A program made the translations under genes and the position numbers. DNA of 64,000 nucleotides from CBDDBU01 sp965226045 (GTDB lineage: Bacteria > Pseudomonadota > Alphaproteobacteria > VGEJ01), in the NCBI GenBank assembly GCA_965226045.1, contig CBDDBU010000026.1, positions 1-64,000 on the forward strand, in the 5' to 3' direction. The notes under the pieces are model-generated. The model saw only the letters and a program-made list of their open reading frames with translations, had not been told where the DNA came from and searched no databases. Positions within the stretch are counted from its first letter, which is position 1. Each line of letters begins with the position of its first letter. Below, in pieces: positions 9,195 through 18,032 of this stretch.

Positions 9195-9380
9195 CCGCCC
9201 GGACCTTGAAGAACGAGTTGGCCGTCCTAGAACGCCGCCAGGACGAGCTGAACGATCTCTTGACCCACCACACGGAGCCCCACACGTACATCCACCCCAA
9301 CCTTGCCGAGGTCTATCGCCAGAAGGTCGCTGATCTGCACCTGGCACTGCAGGACGACAGCATCAAGGATGACGCCATTG
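9195..9380 (+). pseudogene. large serine recombinase, C-terminal fragment
   Basis: Between the IS6 end and the second IS256 copy there is an open segment reading TLKNELAVLERRQDELNDLL, then HPNLAEVYRQKVADLHLALQ. This charged coiled-coil followed by an HPNLAEVYRxKV motif is characteristic of the C-terminal end of resolvase/invertase-type large serine recombinases. Both ends are cut by insertion sequences, so only about 62 residues survive. It indicates that an integrating element once lay here. The recombinase call rests on a short stretch. Confidence 0.6.
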
Positions 9381-10755
9381 GAGCTATAACCGAATCTTGT
9401 GTACGGCGTTGAAATGAAGGCGGCGTATCCTGGTGATTGTTGATGTCACCACTTGAGCTAAGCCAAGGAAGGATAGGCCATGAAAGAGAATACCGTTGTT
9501 GCTTTTCAAAACCCATCTGATTTTCAGAAAGATCCGTTGACGGAAGTCCTACAAGCTGGAGCTCGCGAGTTGTTGGCCCAAGCCGTTGAGGCCGAGGTCT
9601 CCGTGTTTTTGGGTAGCCATGCGGCGCTTGTTGACGCCGCCGGCCGCCGCCGGGTTGTCCGCAATGGATATCTGCCGGAACGCTTCATCCAGACCGGGAT
9701 CGGCCCGGTGAGCGTGCGCCAACCCCGTGTGCGGGACCGGGGGGACGGCGCCATCCGCTTCACGTCGGCGATCCTGCCGCGCTATCTGCGCCGCGCCAAG
9801 AGCCTGGAAGACCTTTTGCCATGGCTGTATCTGAAGGGCATTTCCACCGGCGACTTCGGGGAAGCCTTGGCGGCGCTCCTGGGGAGCTCCGCGCCGGGGC
9901 TTTCGGCCTCCACGATCACCCGGCTGAAAGAGGTCTGGGGGGTTGAGGCGGAGCGCTGGCAACGGCGCGACCTCACGGCCAAGCGCTACGTCTATTTCTG
10001 GGTGGACGGCATCTATTTCAGCGCCCGCATGGAGGAAGAGAAGCAGTGCATCCTGGTGATCGTCGGGGCCACGGACAAGGGACAGAAGGAACTGATCGCC
10101 ATCGCCGACGGCTATCGCGAAAGTGAGCAGTCCTGGCTCGAAGTTCTGCTCGATCTCAAGCGGCGCGGCCTTGAAATGGGTCCGCAACTGGCGCTCGGCG
10201 ACGGCGCGCTCGGCTTCTGGAAGGCGCTCCGCCAAGTCTACCCAGGCGCCCGCGAGCAACGCTGCTGGGTTCACAAGACGGGCAACGTCTTGAACAAGCT
10301 GCCCAAGGGTCTGCAAAAGAAAGCCAAGGGGCGCCTGCAAGACATCTGGATGGCCGAAACCAGGAAGGATGCCGAGAGCGCCTTCGACTTCTTCCTGGAA
10401 GCCTACGGGCCGAAGTACGACAAGGCCGCGGCCTGCCTGGCCAGGGACCGCGACGTCCTGCTGACGTTCTACGACTTCCCCGCCGAGCACTGGAAGCATG
10501 TACGCACGACCAACCCCATCGAGAGCACGTTCGCCACGGTTCGTCTGCGCACCTACCGGACCAAGGGCTGCCTGTCGCGCAAGACGGCGATGGCCATGGT
10601 CTTCAAACTATGCCAGCGCGCTCAGAGAAAATGGAGAAAACTCGATGGATCGAACCATCTCGCCGAGATCATTCGCGGCGTCAAATTCGTAGATGGAGAA
10701 CGCCAGGATCGCGCCGCCGCATGATCAGCCCATACACAACTTTTGACAATAGCTC
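9381..10755 (+). mobile_element. IS256-family element type I, copy 2 (1375 bp)
   Basis: Inverted twin of the element at 4254-5628, with the same termini (GAGCTATAACC at 9381, CAATAGCTC ending at 10755) and the same length. Flanks (CGCCATTG left, GCACGCAA right) do not match each other or the flanks of copy 1. The two copies enclose 3.75 kb containing the dipeptidase remnants, the IS6/IS3 nest and the recombinase fragment. Confidence 0.92.
9480..10724 (+). CDS. IS256-family (mutator type) transposase
   Basis: 414 residues, identical in translation to the transposase at 4285-5529, including the Asp176-Asp241-Glu348 triad. It reads rightward and is preceded by GGAAGGATAGGCC, a plausible ribosome-binding site. 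No lesion is seen. Confidence 0.96.
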   Translation: MKENTVVAFQNPSDFQKDPLTEVLQAGARELLAQAVEAEVSVFLGSHAALVDAAGRRRVVRNGYLPERFIQTGIGPVSVRQPRVRDRGDGAIRFTSAILPRYLRRAKSLEDLLPWLYLKGISTGDFGEALAALLGSSAPGLSASTITRLKEVWGVEAERWQRRDLTAKRYVYFWVDGIYFSARMEEEKQCILVIVGATDKGQKELIAIADGYRESEQSWLEVLLDLKRRGLEMGPQLALGDGALGFWKALRQVYPGAREQRCWVHKTGNVLNKLPKGLQKKAKGRLQDIWMAETRKDAESAFDFFLEAYGPKYDKAAACLARDRDVLLTFYDFPAEHWKHVRTTNPIESTFATVRLRTYRTKGCLSRKTAMAMVFKLCQRAQRKWRKLDGSNHLAEIIRGVKFVDGERQDRAAA

Positions 10756-10828
10756 GCACGCAACCGCCTTTACTTGCTCCTGTTCGCCCGGGCGTTGCCG
10801 CTCGTCCGTTGAGGACCAAATCTCGGGC
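10756..10828. repeat. 73-bp dispersed repeat, copy 1
   Basis: A 73-base stretch starting GCACGCAACCGCC and ending AAATCTCGGGC recurs at 23533-23605 with three mismatches. Weaker similarity continues for about 40 bases beyond. It starts exactly at the IS256 border here, while the other copy starts just after an ABC-permease stop codon. No gene is evident in it. It may be the end of a further mobile element or an intergenic repeat. Confidence 0.7.
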
Positions 10829-10894
10829 CCGATACCCGCTTTACCGAAACCGTCGCCAACTATCCTTCCGGAAGCCAACGCGAGCCGATGGGTA

Positions 10895-11025
10895 GGCATT
10901 GTCAGACTAAAATTCTAGCCATTTTTCAATCGCCTAATAGTTGTGGAAAATCACAAGTATTCTGCGCAATTCAAGGGCGGCCAAAATCACTATTTCAACC
11001 TGATTGGCGTTAGTCTGACAAAGCC
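10895..11025. repeat. 131-bp miniature inverted-repeat element, IS6-like ends
   Basis: The ends are GGCATTGTCAGACTAA at 10895 and TTAGTCTGACAAAGCC ending at 11025, a 16-base inverted repeat with one mismatch. There is no coding capacity between them. The ends resemble, but differ from, the GTCAGAGTAA ends of the IS6 element at 6785. The left part (AATTCTAGCCATTTTTCAAT and onward) recurs at 15058-15110. No target duplication is seen. Confidence 0.75.
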
Positions 11026-11032
11026 CCTCGAG

Positions 11033-12157
11033 CTAGTGTCCCGATTCCGAAGTTCGCATGATTTTCGCCTGCTGTTCAGCGGTTTCGATTGTTCGGAGGC
11101 AGAACCGCTGGATGGCGGCGAGGATGTCATCGGCGGATTTGGTCCATTTGAAGGGTTTGGGGTTCTGGTTTGTCGTGTCGATGTAGTCGAGGATGGTGCG
11201 CTCCAACTCCTTGGTGGAGCGATGGACGCCGCGCCTGATCTGCTTGTCGGTCAGCAGCCCGAACCAGCGCTCGACCTGGTTCAGCCAGGAGGCGCTGGTG
11301 GGTGTGAAATGGGCCTGCCAGCGCGGCCGTTTGGCGAACCAGTCGCGGATCGCCTTGGTCTTGTGGGTCCCGTAGTTGTCCATGACGATGTGGATGTCGA
11401 GATCACCAGGGACGTTCGCCTCGACGAGGTCGAGGAATTTGCGGAACTCTCGGGCCCGATGGCGCGGGAAACATTTGCCGATGATCTCTCCCGTGGCGAT
11501 GTCGAGGGCCGCGAAGAGAGAGGTCGTGCCGTGGCGCTTGTAGTCGTGGCTGCGCCGCTCCGCCTGCCCGGGGCGCATCGGCAAGAGGGGCTGGGAACGG
11601 TCCAGGGCCTGGATCTGGCTCTTTTCGTCGACACAGAGAACCAGGGCACGATCCGGCGGCGCCAAATACAGACCGACGATGTCGCGGACCTTCTCCACGA
11701 AGAAGGGATTGCTCGACAGCTTGAAGGTCTCCGAGCGATGCGGCTGCAAGCCGAAGGCCCGCCAGATGCGATGAATGGTCGAGGGCGCGTGGCCGCTCGC
11801 CCGCGCCATCGAGCGAAGGCTCCAATGGGTCGCGTCCGGCGGCGTCTCTTCCAGCGTCAGCCGGACCGCTTCCGCGATGGCGTCATCGCCGATTTGACGC
11901 GGCGCGCCGGGGCGGGGTTCGTCGTACAGACCGTCGAGGCCCTCCGCCGCATAGCGGCGACGCCACTTGCCCACGGTGTCCGCGCTCGCCTCGAGACGAA
12001 CGGCGATCTCCTTGTTCTCCAACCCTTCCGCCGCCGCCAAGACGATCCGAGCCCGCCGCGCAAGCCCCTGCGACGTCTTGCGACGACGAGACAGCGCCTC
12101 CAATTCGGCGCGCTCGTCATCGCTCAAAGAGATCGTCACCGCCACTCTCGCCATCAA
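11033..12157 (-). CDS. IS630-family transposase
   Basis: The 374-residue protein has an N-terminal pair of helix-turn-helix segments ([20 protein letters not shown], then [13 protein letters not shown]). The DDE core has Asp177 in VLCVDEKSQ, Asp260 in [10 protein letters not shown] and Glu296 in WLNQVERWF. It looks intact. The coding frame runs to the last base of the element, and its TAG stop is made from the TA target duplication plus the flanking base. The start may be either of two adjacent ATG codons. Confidence 0.94.
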   Translation of the reverse strand: MMARVAVTISLSDDERAELEALSRRRKTSQGLARRARIVLAAAEGLENKEIAVRLEASADTVGKWRRRYAAEGLDGLYDEPRPGAPRQIGDDAIAEAVRLTLEETPPDATHWSLRSMARASGHAPSTIHRIWRAFGLQPHRSETFKLSSNPFFVEKVRDIVGLYLAPPDRALVLCVDEKSQIQALDRSQPLLPMRPGQAERRSHDYKRHGTTSLFAALDIATGEIIGKCFPRHRAREFRKFLDLVEANVPGDLDIHIVMDNYGTHKTKAIRDWFAKRPRWQAHFTPTSASWLNQVERWFGLLTDKQIRRGVHRSTKELERTILDYIDTTNQNPKPFKWTKSADDILAAIQRFCLRTIETAEQQAKIMRTSESGH

Positions 12158-12216
12158 TCGCGCCTCCTAAAAACAAATAGAGACATAATCATACCCATTT
12201 ATCGATCAGGACACTA
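11034..12216 (-). mobile_element. IS630-family element with TA target duplication
   Basis: The element lies between CTAGTGTCCCGAT at 11033 and ATCAGGACACTAG ending at 12217, so a TA dinucleotide flanks it on both sides (11034-11035, 12215-12216) as expected for IS630. Terminal repeats are TGTCC-type. It carries one leftward transposase gene. Its right side cuts the 3' end of an FAD-dependent oxidoreductase gene. Confidence 0.92.
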
Positions 12217-12606
12217 GACCGATTGCGCGTAATAGAAACTCGGCGCGCGCGACACTCCGCGCTTAAGCCACGCCTCGTCGTTGGCCTTGCTTCCGAAGCG
12301 CTCCGGGGCATAGAAGGACGCGTCGAACCGGGGCTCGATGCCGGCCAGCATGTCGGCGACGATGTGGCCCGCGGCGGCCGACAATGTCACGCCCTGGGAA
12401 TTCATGGCCGTGCACACGTAAAGGCCTCCGATGTCGGACACGGGTCCGATCAGGGGATAGGTGTCCGGCGTGAACGTCTCCGGACCGTTCAAGAACTTGC
12501 GAACGGGCGCATGTTCGAGGGCGGGGAACATCTCGACCGCCGTTTCGAAATAAGGCGAGAACTTATCCCAATCTTCGTTGAGCAACGTGAAGGCGAAGGG
12601 ATTTGG

Positions 12607-14056
12607 GGTGATGTCCCTATCTCTGTTGAAATTCGTGGGGCAGGCGTCGCTGGTTGATGATGCTATGCTGCCTTCATGATGGTTTCAATGGCACTGTCGG
12701 CCTGAGCCTTTCTCAAGTGTTCCTGGAGAGCATTTCGGAGGATGGGCAGCTGACGATAGGCCTTGAGGCGACGGAAGGTTTTCTGGGCCTCCAGCAGGCC
12801 GGCGGCGGTCCATCTGAGCGCCATCTCGGCGTGTCTCCAGCGTTTGACGTTGCGGGTGACCTGGCGCACCGTGCCGAGCGCGTTCTCGACGATGTTGGTG
12901 CAGGCGAGCGAGCGCCGGAGTTCGTGCGGCAGGCCGAGGCGGATGACGGTGAGTATCTCGTCCAGCCCCTCCAGGATGCTGCCCGAGACGCCCGGTTCCT
13001 CATGCTCCAGACGCCGGGCCAGGTTGCGCAGCAGCCGTTCGGCCTTGTCTGCGTCGTCCTGGTCCCAGGCCTGACGGAGCGCCTTCTTGACGCTCGCATG
13101 CAAATGCAGGGGCAGGCGCTCGATGATGTTACGGCCCTTGTGGACCTGGCAGCGCTGGATGGCGGCGGCCACACCGAAGGTGTTGCGGATCGCTTTGCTG
13201 AGCGCCTTCGCGCCATCGACGATGAACAGCCGGGGCAGCGTCGGATCGAGCCCCCTGGCGAGGAGATTGTCGAGCAAGGCCTGGACGACGACAGTGTTCT
13301 CCGTCGCCCCCTCGACCACGGCCAGGGCATGCTTGTCGCCGTTGCCATCGACGCCGATCGCCGCCACCAAGACATGGTCGCCGACATGCAGACCGTCGAT
13401 CTGGATGACCAGCAGGTCGAGCTCCGAGAGGTCCGAGGCAAGCCAGGCCTTCATCTTCTTGCGCGACAGCGCCACAAAGCGCCGGGAAACGGCCGACTTC
13501 GAGGTGCCGTCGCCACGCGCTTTCGCCAGGTCGCCCTCGGGCAGACGGACCGCGCGGTGGTACTTGCGGGTCGGCACGTTCAGCACCATCAGGTTGAGCG
13601 CCCACTCGAGCAACAGGTTGCCGTCGCGCAGCACCTGCCAGCTCTCCAAACCCACCTCCTTGCCAGCATGGTCGCGAACCCGTGGCCGCTGCACTTTCAC
13701 GCGGCCGCCGTGGTAGCCGATCTCGCTCTGCGTATGGCCCCAGCGATAACCCCGACGGTTCCCATGGCGACGATGTCGGGCCCCGCACACGGTCGTGGCG
13801 TCCTCCTCCATCATCTCGGCCAAGGCCTCGACCCCGGCCAGGAGACAGAACCGATCCACGCTGAGACGGACTGCGTCCATCGCGTCTGCCAGCGGCGGCA
13901 TAGGAAACGAGGTGGCAAGGGCTTTCGGGCTACTGGAACTACGGATATTCTTTCCCATGGTGTCGTTCTCCCTCTTGGGTTTGCAGCACCCGGAGCCTAA
14001 CGGCTCCAGGAGAGCGACACCTACCTCAACTTTTCAACATCGACCGGGACATCTCC
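12607..14056 (-). mobile_element. IS256-family element type II, copy A (1450 bp), TSD GGATTTGG
   Basis: The 8-base duplication GGATTTGG lies at 12599-12606 and 14057-14064, immediately outside termini GGTGATGTCCC and GGGACATCTCC. Two further copies in the window (24233, 43377) share the same ends. One leftward transposase gene fills the element. It interrupts an FAD oxidoreductase gene. Confidence 0.95.
12663..13958 (-). CDS. IS256-family transposase, type II
   Basis: The 431-residue protein has the DDE residues Asp188 (VIQIDGLHVG), Asp248 (LFIVDGAKAL) and Glu358 (TNIVENALG). It also has the Cys270-His273 pair in QRCQVHKGRN. It is clearly different from the 414-residue type I transposase in the same window. 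It is full length and apparently intact. Copies B and C differ by only a few substitutions; copy B also has a 5-base insertion near the start. Confidence 0.95.
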   Translation of the reverse strand: MGKNIRSSSSPKALATSFPMPPLADAMDAVRLSVDRFCLLAGVEALAEMMEEDATTVCGARHRRHGNRRGYRWGHTQSEIGYHGGRVKVQRPRVRDHAGKEVGLESWQVLRDGNLLLEWALNLMVLNVPTRKYHRAVRLPEGDLAKARGDGTSKSAVSRRFVALSRKKMKAWLASDLSELDLLVIQIDGLHVGDHVLVAAIGVDGNGDKHALAVVEGATENTVVVQALLDNLLARGLDPTLPRLFIVDGAKALSKAIRNTFGVAAAIQRCQVHKGRNIIERLPLHLHASVKKALRQAWDQDDADKAERLLRNLARRLEHEEPGVSGSILEGLDEILTVIRLGLPHELRRSLACTNIVENALGTVRQVTRNVKRWRHAEMALRWTAAGLLEAQKTFRRLKAYRQLPILRNALQEHLRKAQADSAIETIMKAA

Positions 14057-14981
14057 GGATTTGGCAGCTCTTTCGCATCGACCGTCCTCGCGTCCTCGTC
14101 GAAGCAACTCAGGAGAAATCCGCCCACCTCCTCTCTCCCATAGACCAGGTCGCCGGGCGCGATGAACGAGGGCGTTTCGCGCGCCAATCGCGGCTCGAGC
14201 TCACAGATGATGTAGAAGTGCTCGCACCCCCACTGAGCAAGAACGACGCCCAGCGGCTCCAGCAGGGCGCGCGACCACAGGCCCGTGCACAAGATCACAT
14301 CGTCGACCTCAACCGGCCCGTCGGCCGTTTCGAGGCGCCGCACACGACCGTTGGCGACGGTGACGCCACTGACCTCGCATTGCTCCTTGATTCGTACACC
14401 TCTTTGCCGGCCGGCCTTGGCGTAGGCCGCCACGAGATCGGCGGGATTGAGCCGGCCCGAGAGGGGATTGTGCCACGCGCCTACGAGCGTCGAGGGATCG
14501 AGGAGAGGATGCAGGGCCGCCGCCTCTTTCGGCTCAAGCAGCCGGGAATCGCGTCCGCGCGCGATCGCCGCCGCCACCTGGCTCGCGATCCCTTCCATGA
14601 CGGCAGGATCGCGGGCGAGGACCAGGCGGCCGGTCTGCAACCACCCAGTGGCCAGCCCGGTTTCGCGTTCGAGCCGCTCGATCGTATCGAGCATATAGAG
14701 CACCGGCGCATCGTTATCGCCGACGGGTCGCCAGGTGATGTTGCCGGCCGAGTGCCAGGTCGAGCCCGAGCCCAGTCTGTCGCGGTCCACGAGCACCACA
14801 TCTCCGAGCTCTCGGTCCGCCAGGTGCCACGCGACCGCGCTCCCCACCACCCCACCGCCAACCACCGCCATCCGCCTCATGGAGAAACGTTATGCGAGGT
14901 CGCTGGCCCGGTCCAGGCATACCCGCGGGCCGCCAACTTGGCGGCCGGGACCCGCACTACAGCAAACGCATGGCGCGGAAG

Positions 14982-15120
14982 GGCATTGCCAGAGCAGATC
15001 GAGTTGAGGCTCCTGGCGAGGTTCCTTAGCTTCCGGCGATGCGCGATCCCTTGCGCTGGCTTTGTCAGACTAAAATTCTAGCCATTTTTCAATCGCCCAA
15101 TAGTTGTGGACTGGCGGTGC
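14982..15120. repeat. remnants of IS6-type 5' end and of a second miniature element
   Basis: From 14982 (GGCATTGCCAGAGCAGATCG) to about 15057 the DNA matches, with scattered changes, the promoter-side end of the IS6 element at 9194. It includes the transposase start MRDPLRW. At 15058 this is replaced by GGCTTTGTCAGACTAAAATT and about 50 bases matching the left half of the 131-bp element at 10895. The remnant lies upstream of the FAD oxidoreductase start and next to the miniature element at 15121, forming a stack of three IS6-type termini. Confidence 0.75.
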
Positions 15121-15292
15121 GGCACTGTCAGAGTAAATCGGCTTGAGCCGGGCGGGGGCGATCCGTAGCGTCGGCCGATGAAGAATCCGTCAACAGCTCG
15201 CCCGAGGTGTTGAAGTATCGGACGGGATCGCGCATTGCCGGAAGCTAAGGAGCCTCGCCAGGGACCTCAAGCCGATTTACTCTGACAATGCC
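15121..15292. repeat. 172-bp miniature element (MITE) derived from the IS6 element
   Basis: It is bounded by 27-base inverted repeats (15121-15147 and 15266-15292) that differ at one position and start GGCACTGTCAGAGTAAATCG. The right half matches the 5' end of the IS6 element at 9194, including the transposase start reading MRDPVRYFNTS, after which the gene is deleted. It is therefore an internal-deletion derivative that could be mobilised in trans. No flanking duplication is visible. Its right end lies inside the 3' end of the MetE-like gene. Confidence 0.82.
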
Positions 15293-16464
15293 CTCCAGAG
15301 CCGACTGGTCGCGATACCCGCGCCCTCCTTAAGCGCGCGCATCTTCGCCCAGCACACATCCTCGGCGACGATGGATGAGCCGGCGAAGGTCGAGAAGCCA
15401 CAGTCCGTCCCGGCGATGACCAGGCTCCTATCGCCGACTGCTTCGACCACTTGGCAGATGCGGTCCGCCACCACCTCGCGATGCTCGAGGTAGTTCGTGG
15501 TGACGTCGATGACACCGGCGATCAGAAGCATGGACTCTGGCAGCGGGTAATGCGTGAACGCCCGGTACTCGTGCTGATGACGCGGGTTGGCCAGCGCGAT
15601 GCACAGAGCGCCAACCCGCGCTTCGTAAAGGAGCGGCAGGATCTCTTCGAGCGGCACATCGCCGGAGTGCGGTCCCTCGTAGTTGCCCCAGCAGACATGC
15701 AGCCGTACCCGCTCGGGCGGGATGTCGGCGACCGCCTGATTGATGGCGGCGACGTGGCGCGCGACACCTTCGATGAAGTCCGCGTGCGTTCGATTCTGGA
15801 AATAGAGCTGGCGCTCGAGGGCGAGATCGGGCGCGTCGATCTGCAGAACAAACCCGCGCGCGTGGATGAAGTCGTACTCCTTCTTAAGCTCACGCGCCGC
15901 GGCCGTGAGGTAGTCCTGTTCGCTCGGGTAGTGGGCGTTCAACAGCGTGCAGGTCATGTTGCCGGGGGAGACCGCGGTCATGAAGGTCTCCGCGAACTTC
16001 GCCTGCTGCCGCGCGAGCGCCGCGGCGAAGGCATCGCATTCGGCCGTTACCTCTCTCATGTCGTCGTCGTAGTGCAGATCGGCGACCGCCTGGGGCGCGT
16101 TCCACTTCTTGGCGTTCTTCGTCGTAGTCGCGTGATAACGATGGAGATAGAGCGCGCGGTATTGCGGGAAGCGGAGGAAGTCGATGATGTCGTTGCGGTG
16201 CGATTCGCCGCCGAAGCCCGACATCCGGTCCTCGACATAGGTCGAGAAGCCGATCCGCGGCACCTCGCCGTCGTTGCCTATATCCACGCCGCTTTCGAGC
16301 TGCCGCGCGATCAGGCGATCCATATCGGCGGCGATGGCGGTATCGAGCGCCTCTCCATCGACGGCACGCCCCTGTTCCCGGTCGATCAGCAGCTCGGCAA
16401 GTGCCGGATCGCGGATCAGGCTGCCGGCATGGGTGGTCAGAATGCGCTCGGTGCTGCGCTGCAT
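15277..16464 (-). CDS. cobalamin-independent methionine synthase II-like (MetE C-terminal domain) protein
   Basis: The 395-residue protein matches the stand-alone catalytic barrel of MetE-type methyltransferases. It has an N-terminal TTHAGSLIRDP, a central FVLQIDAPDLAL, and probable zinc ligands in RLHVCWGNYEGPH (His and Cys) and TDCGFST (Cys). Such short MetE-like proteins act on varied methyl or thiol substrates and need not make methionine. The last codons (RALSE, TAA) lie within the terminal repeat of the miniature element at 15121-15292, so the natural C-terminus has been lost or altered; the truncation is probably only a few residues. The DAO-type oxidoreductase lies next door on the same strand, which could fit methylated-amine metabolism, but that is speculative. 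Confidence 0.82.
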   Translation of the reverse strand: MQRSTERILTTHAGSLIRDPALAELLIDREQGRAVDGEALDTAIAADMDRLIARQLESGVDIGNDGEVPRIGFSTYVEDRMSGFGGESHRNDIIDFLRFPQYRALYLHRYHATTTKNAKKWNAPQAVADLHYDDDMREVTAECDAFAAALARQQAKFAETFMTAVSPGNMTCTLLNAHYPSEQDYLTAAARELKKEYDFIHARGFVLQIDAPDLALERQLYFQNRTHADFIEGVARHVAAINQAVADIPPERVRLHVCWGNYEGPHSGDVPLEEILPLLYEARVGALCIALANPRHQHEYRAFTHYPLPESMLLIAGVIDVTTNYLEHREVVADRICQVVEAVGDRSLVIAGTDCGFSTFAGSSIVAEDVCWAKMRALKEGAGIATSRLWRALSE

Positions 16465-16506
16465 GGTGACTCCTCCCGTCGGCCACGTTTAGTATTCGCA
16501 CCCTAG

Positions 16507-17933
16507 CAGCCCGTTGAAAAAGGCGTCATTGACCGGGTTTCACGCCACGGCGAAGCATATCGCGGCGAAGGCATGTTTCGCCATCCTCCGAGACGATGAG
16601 GACGATCTGAACGACCAGGACGGCTCCAGCGGGCGTAACAAGCACGAACAGGGCGCCAATTCCGCCCGCCACGGCCTCCTTCGGGGTGCCGGCGCCGATG
16701 AGTTGGCGCATCAGCAACGATAGGTTGTTGAAGCAGGTATCGCTTGTGCACGTTCTCGCGGCCCCGAAGCCAGGTCCGGCGCATACCGCCGCGATCGAGG
16801 TTGTGGGCAAAGGAGCGCTCGACGATCTCGGCGCGCAGCTTGAAGGCATCTGGCCACCCCCGATAACAGCCGGGTCCGGTTGTTGGTGACCGCCCGGCGA
16901 GCCGCATCATCTCCGTGCCAGCGCGCAAAACCCTTCTGCTTGGGCTCGGAGATCCGGCTCTTCCAGGGGCCGTCGTCGAGCGCCTTCAAGACCAACCGTG
17001 AGTGGTAGCCCTTATCGGTCACACATTCGGCCGGATCTTCGGCCGTCGGCGCCACATCCACCGCCTCGAGGTTTGCCTCGGCCGCCGCCAGGGTCTTGGG
17101 AAGCGTTGTCGTATCGCCCTCGTCGGCCGTGCAGCTCCGCCGCCACCACCGCGCCGGTGTCCAGATCCACCGCGTGCTCGGGCTTGTAGGCCAGGTGCGT
17201 GGTGCCGTCCTTCATCTTGGCGATCTTGGCCTCGGGGTCGCTCCTGGAAACCCAGTCCTGGTTCGAGAGCTTCTTGCCCTTGCGCTTGCGGTCCAGACGC
17301 GCCAGGTCCTCAGCCGTGGGTGTCTCGATACCGCTCTCCTGGGCCAAGCGCTCCAGCATCCCCCGGTAATGTCCCTCCGCACGATGTTGCGAGCGCCGCG
17401 TTGGCCTCCATGGTCGAGGCATCCACCCCGATGCGCTCGCCCTTCACCAGACCCGCCTCGGCGATCAGCGCCAGGACCCAGTCAAACACCGCCGTGTGGA
17501 CTTCATGGGGCAGGCGCGCGCGGGTCCGTGACAGCCAGGAATGGTCCGGCACCCGTTCCCGCATCTCCAACAGCAGGACTCCCGTAGCGACAGGGAATCC
17601 GAGCAGGCCACTCCAGCCCACGCTCAGAGTCGATACCCTCGAAGTAGCCCACCAGGTGCATACGGAAGTAGCGCCCGGGTGGCACCGAAGGCGCCCCCAT
17701 CCTGGCCGGTAATGCTGGCAGACCGCCTCGGCGAAGCCGTCAGCCGCCCTCGGTACCAACTGCAGGCGGTCGTAAAATACATGACCTGGCGAGCGCGGCA
17801 TCTCCACCAGCTCACCATCAAGTCCCCCTGACGATCCTTCTGCTGTCCCATCGCCATCAGCGAACCCCCCTTCAGGCCAGGACACCAGAGGACCATGCCG
17901 ACTTCGTCCAGGGAAGACTTCGTCAACGGGCTG
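16507..17933 (-). mobile_element. decayed IS1182/IS5-type element with CTAG target duplication
   Basis: CTAG occurs at 16503-16506 and 17934-17937, directly outside inverted ends CAGCCCGTTGA and TCAACGGGCTG. One leftward transposase gene is present but broken into several frames. It lies between the MetE-like gene and the GMC oxidoreductase. Clean ends with a decayed gene indicate an old insertion that is no longer autonomous. Confidence 0.85.
16526..17851 (-). pseudogene. IS1182/IS5-type transposase, several frameshifts
   Basis: Reading from MGQQKDRQGDLMVS at 17851, the transposase can be followed through at least four frames. The pieces are MPRSPGHVFYDRLQ, then MRERVPDHSWLSRTRARLPH, VKGERIGVDASTMEANAAL, SDPEAKIAKMKDGTTHLAYK, AECVTDKGYHSRLVL and IVERSFAHNLDRGGMRRTW. 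The order is that of an intact DDE transposase of the IS1182/IS5 group. Several indels destroy it. Confidence 0.82.
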
Positions 17934-18032
17934 CTAGGCCATCGTAGCAACTTCCCGCAGGATTGGCCGCGCCTGGCCCCTGACGCGATCGGCCACTAGA
18001 CTTCCCGTTGCGGTGGCGAAAGGGAGGGCACC

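Larger units (their letters stand above)
12214..14880 (-). pseudogene. FAD-dependent DAO-type oxidoreductase split by IS256 and truncated by IS630
   Basis: The N-terminal part (14880 to 14057) begins MRRMAVVGGGVVGSAVAWHL, a Rossmann FAD site with GGGVVG at residues 8-13. The C-terminal part (12598 to 12214) contains GPETFTPDTYPLIGPV and NSQGVTLSAAAG. These are hallmarks of D-amino-acid-oxidase-fold enzymes related to sarcosine and dimethylglycine dehydrogenases. Removing the IS256 and one copy of the 8-base duplication gives exactly 403 codons in frame, reading DAKELPNPFAFTLLNED at the seam. The end is also artificial: the TAG stop is created by the TA of the IS630, and the C-terminal folate-binding domain common in this family is absent. 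The gene would have oxidised an N-methylated or secondary amine; this is family inference. Confidence 0.85.

Noticed and set aside
4254..10755. Composite transposon made of the two IS256 type I copies
   Set aside because: The outer 8-base flanks (ATCCGGCC, GCACGCAA) do not form a duplication, so movement as a unit is not supported.
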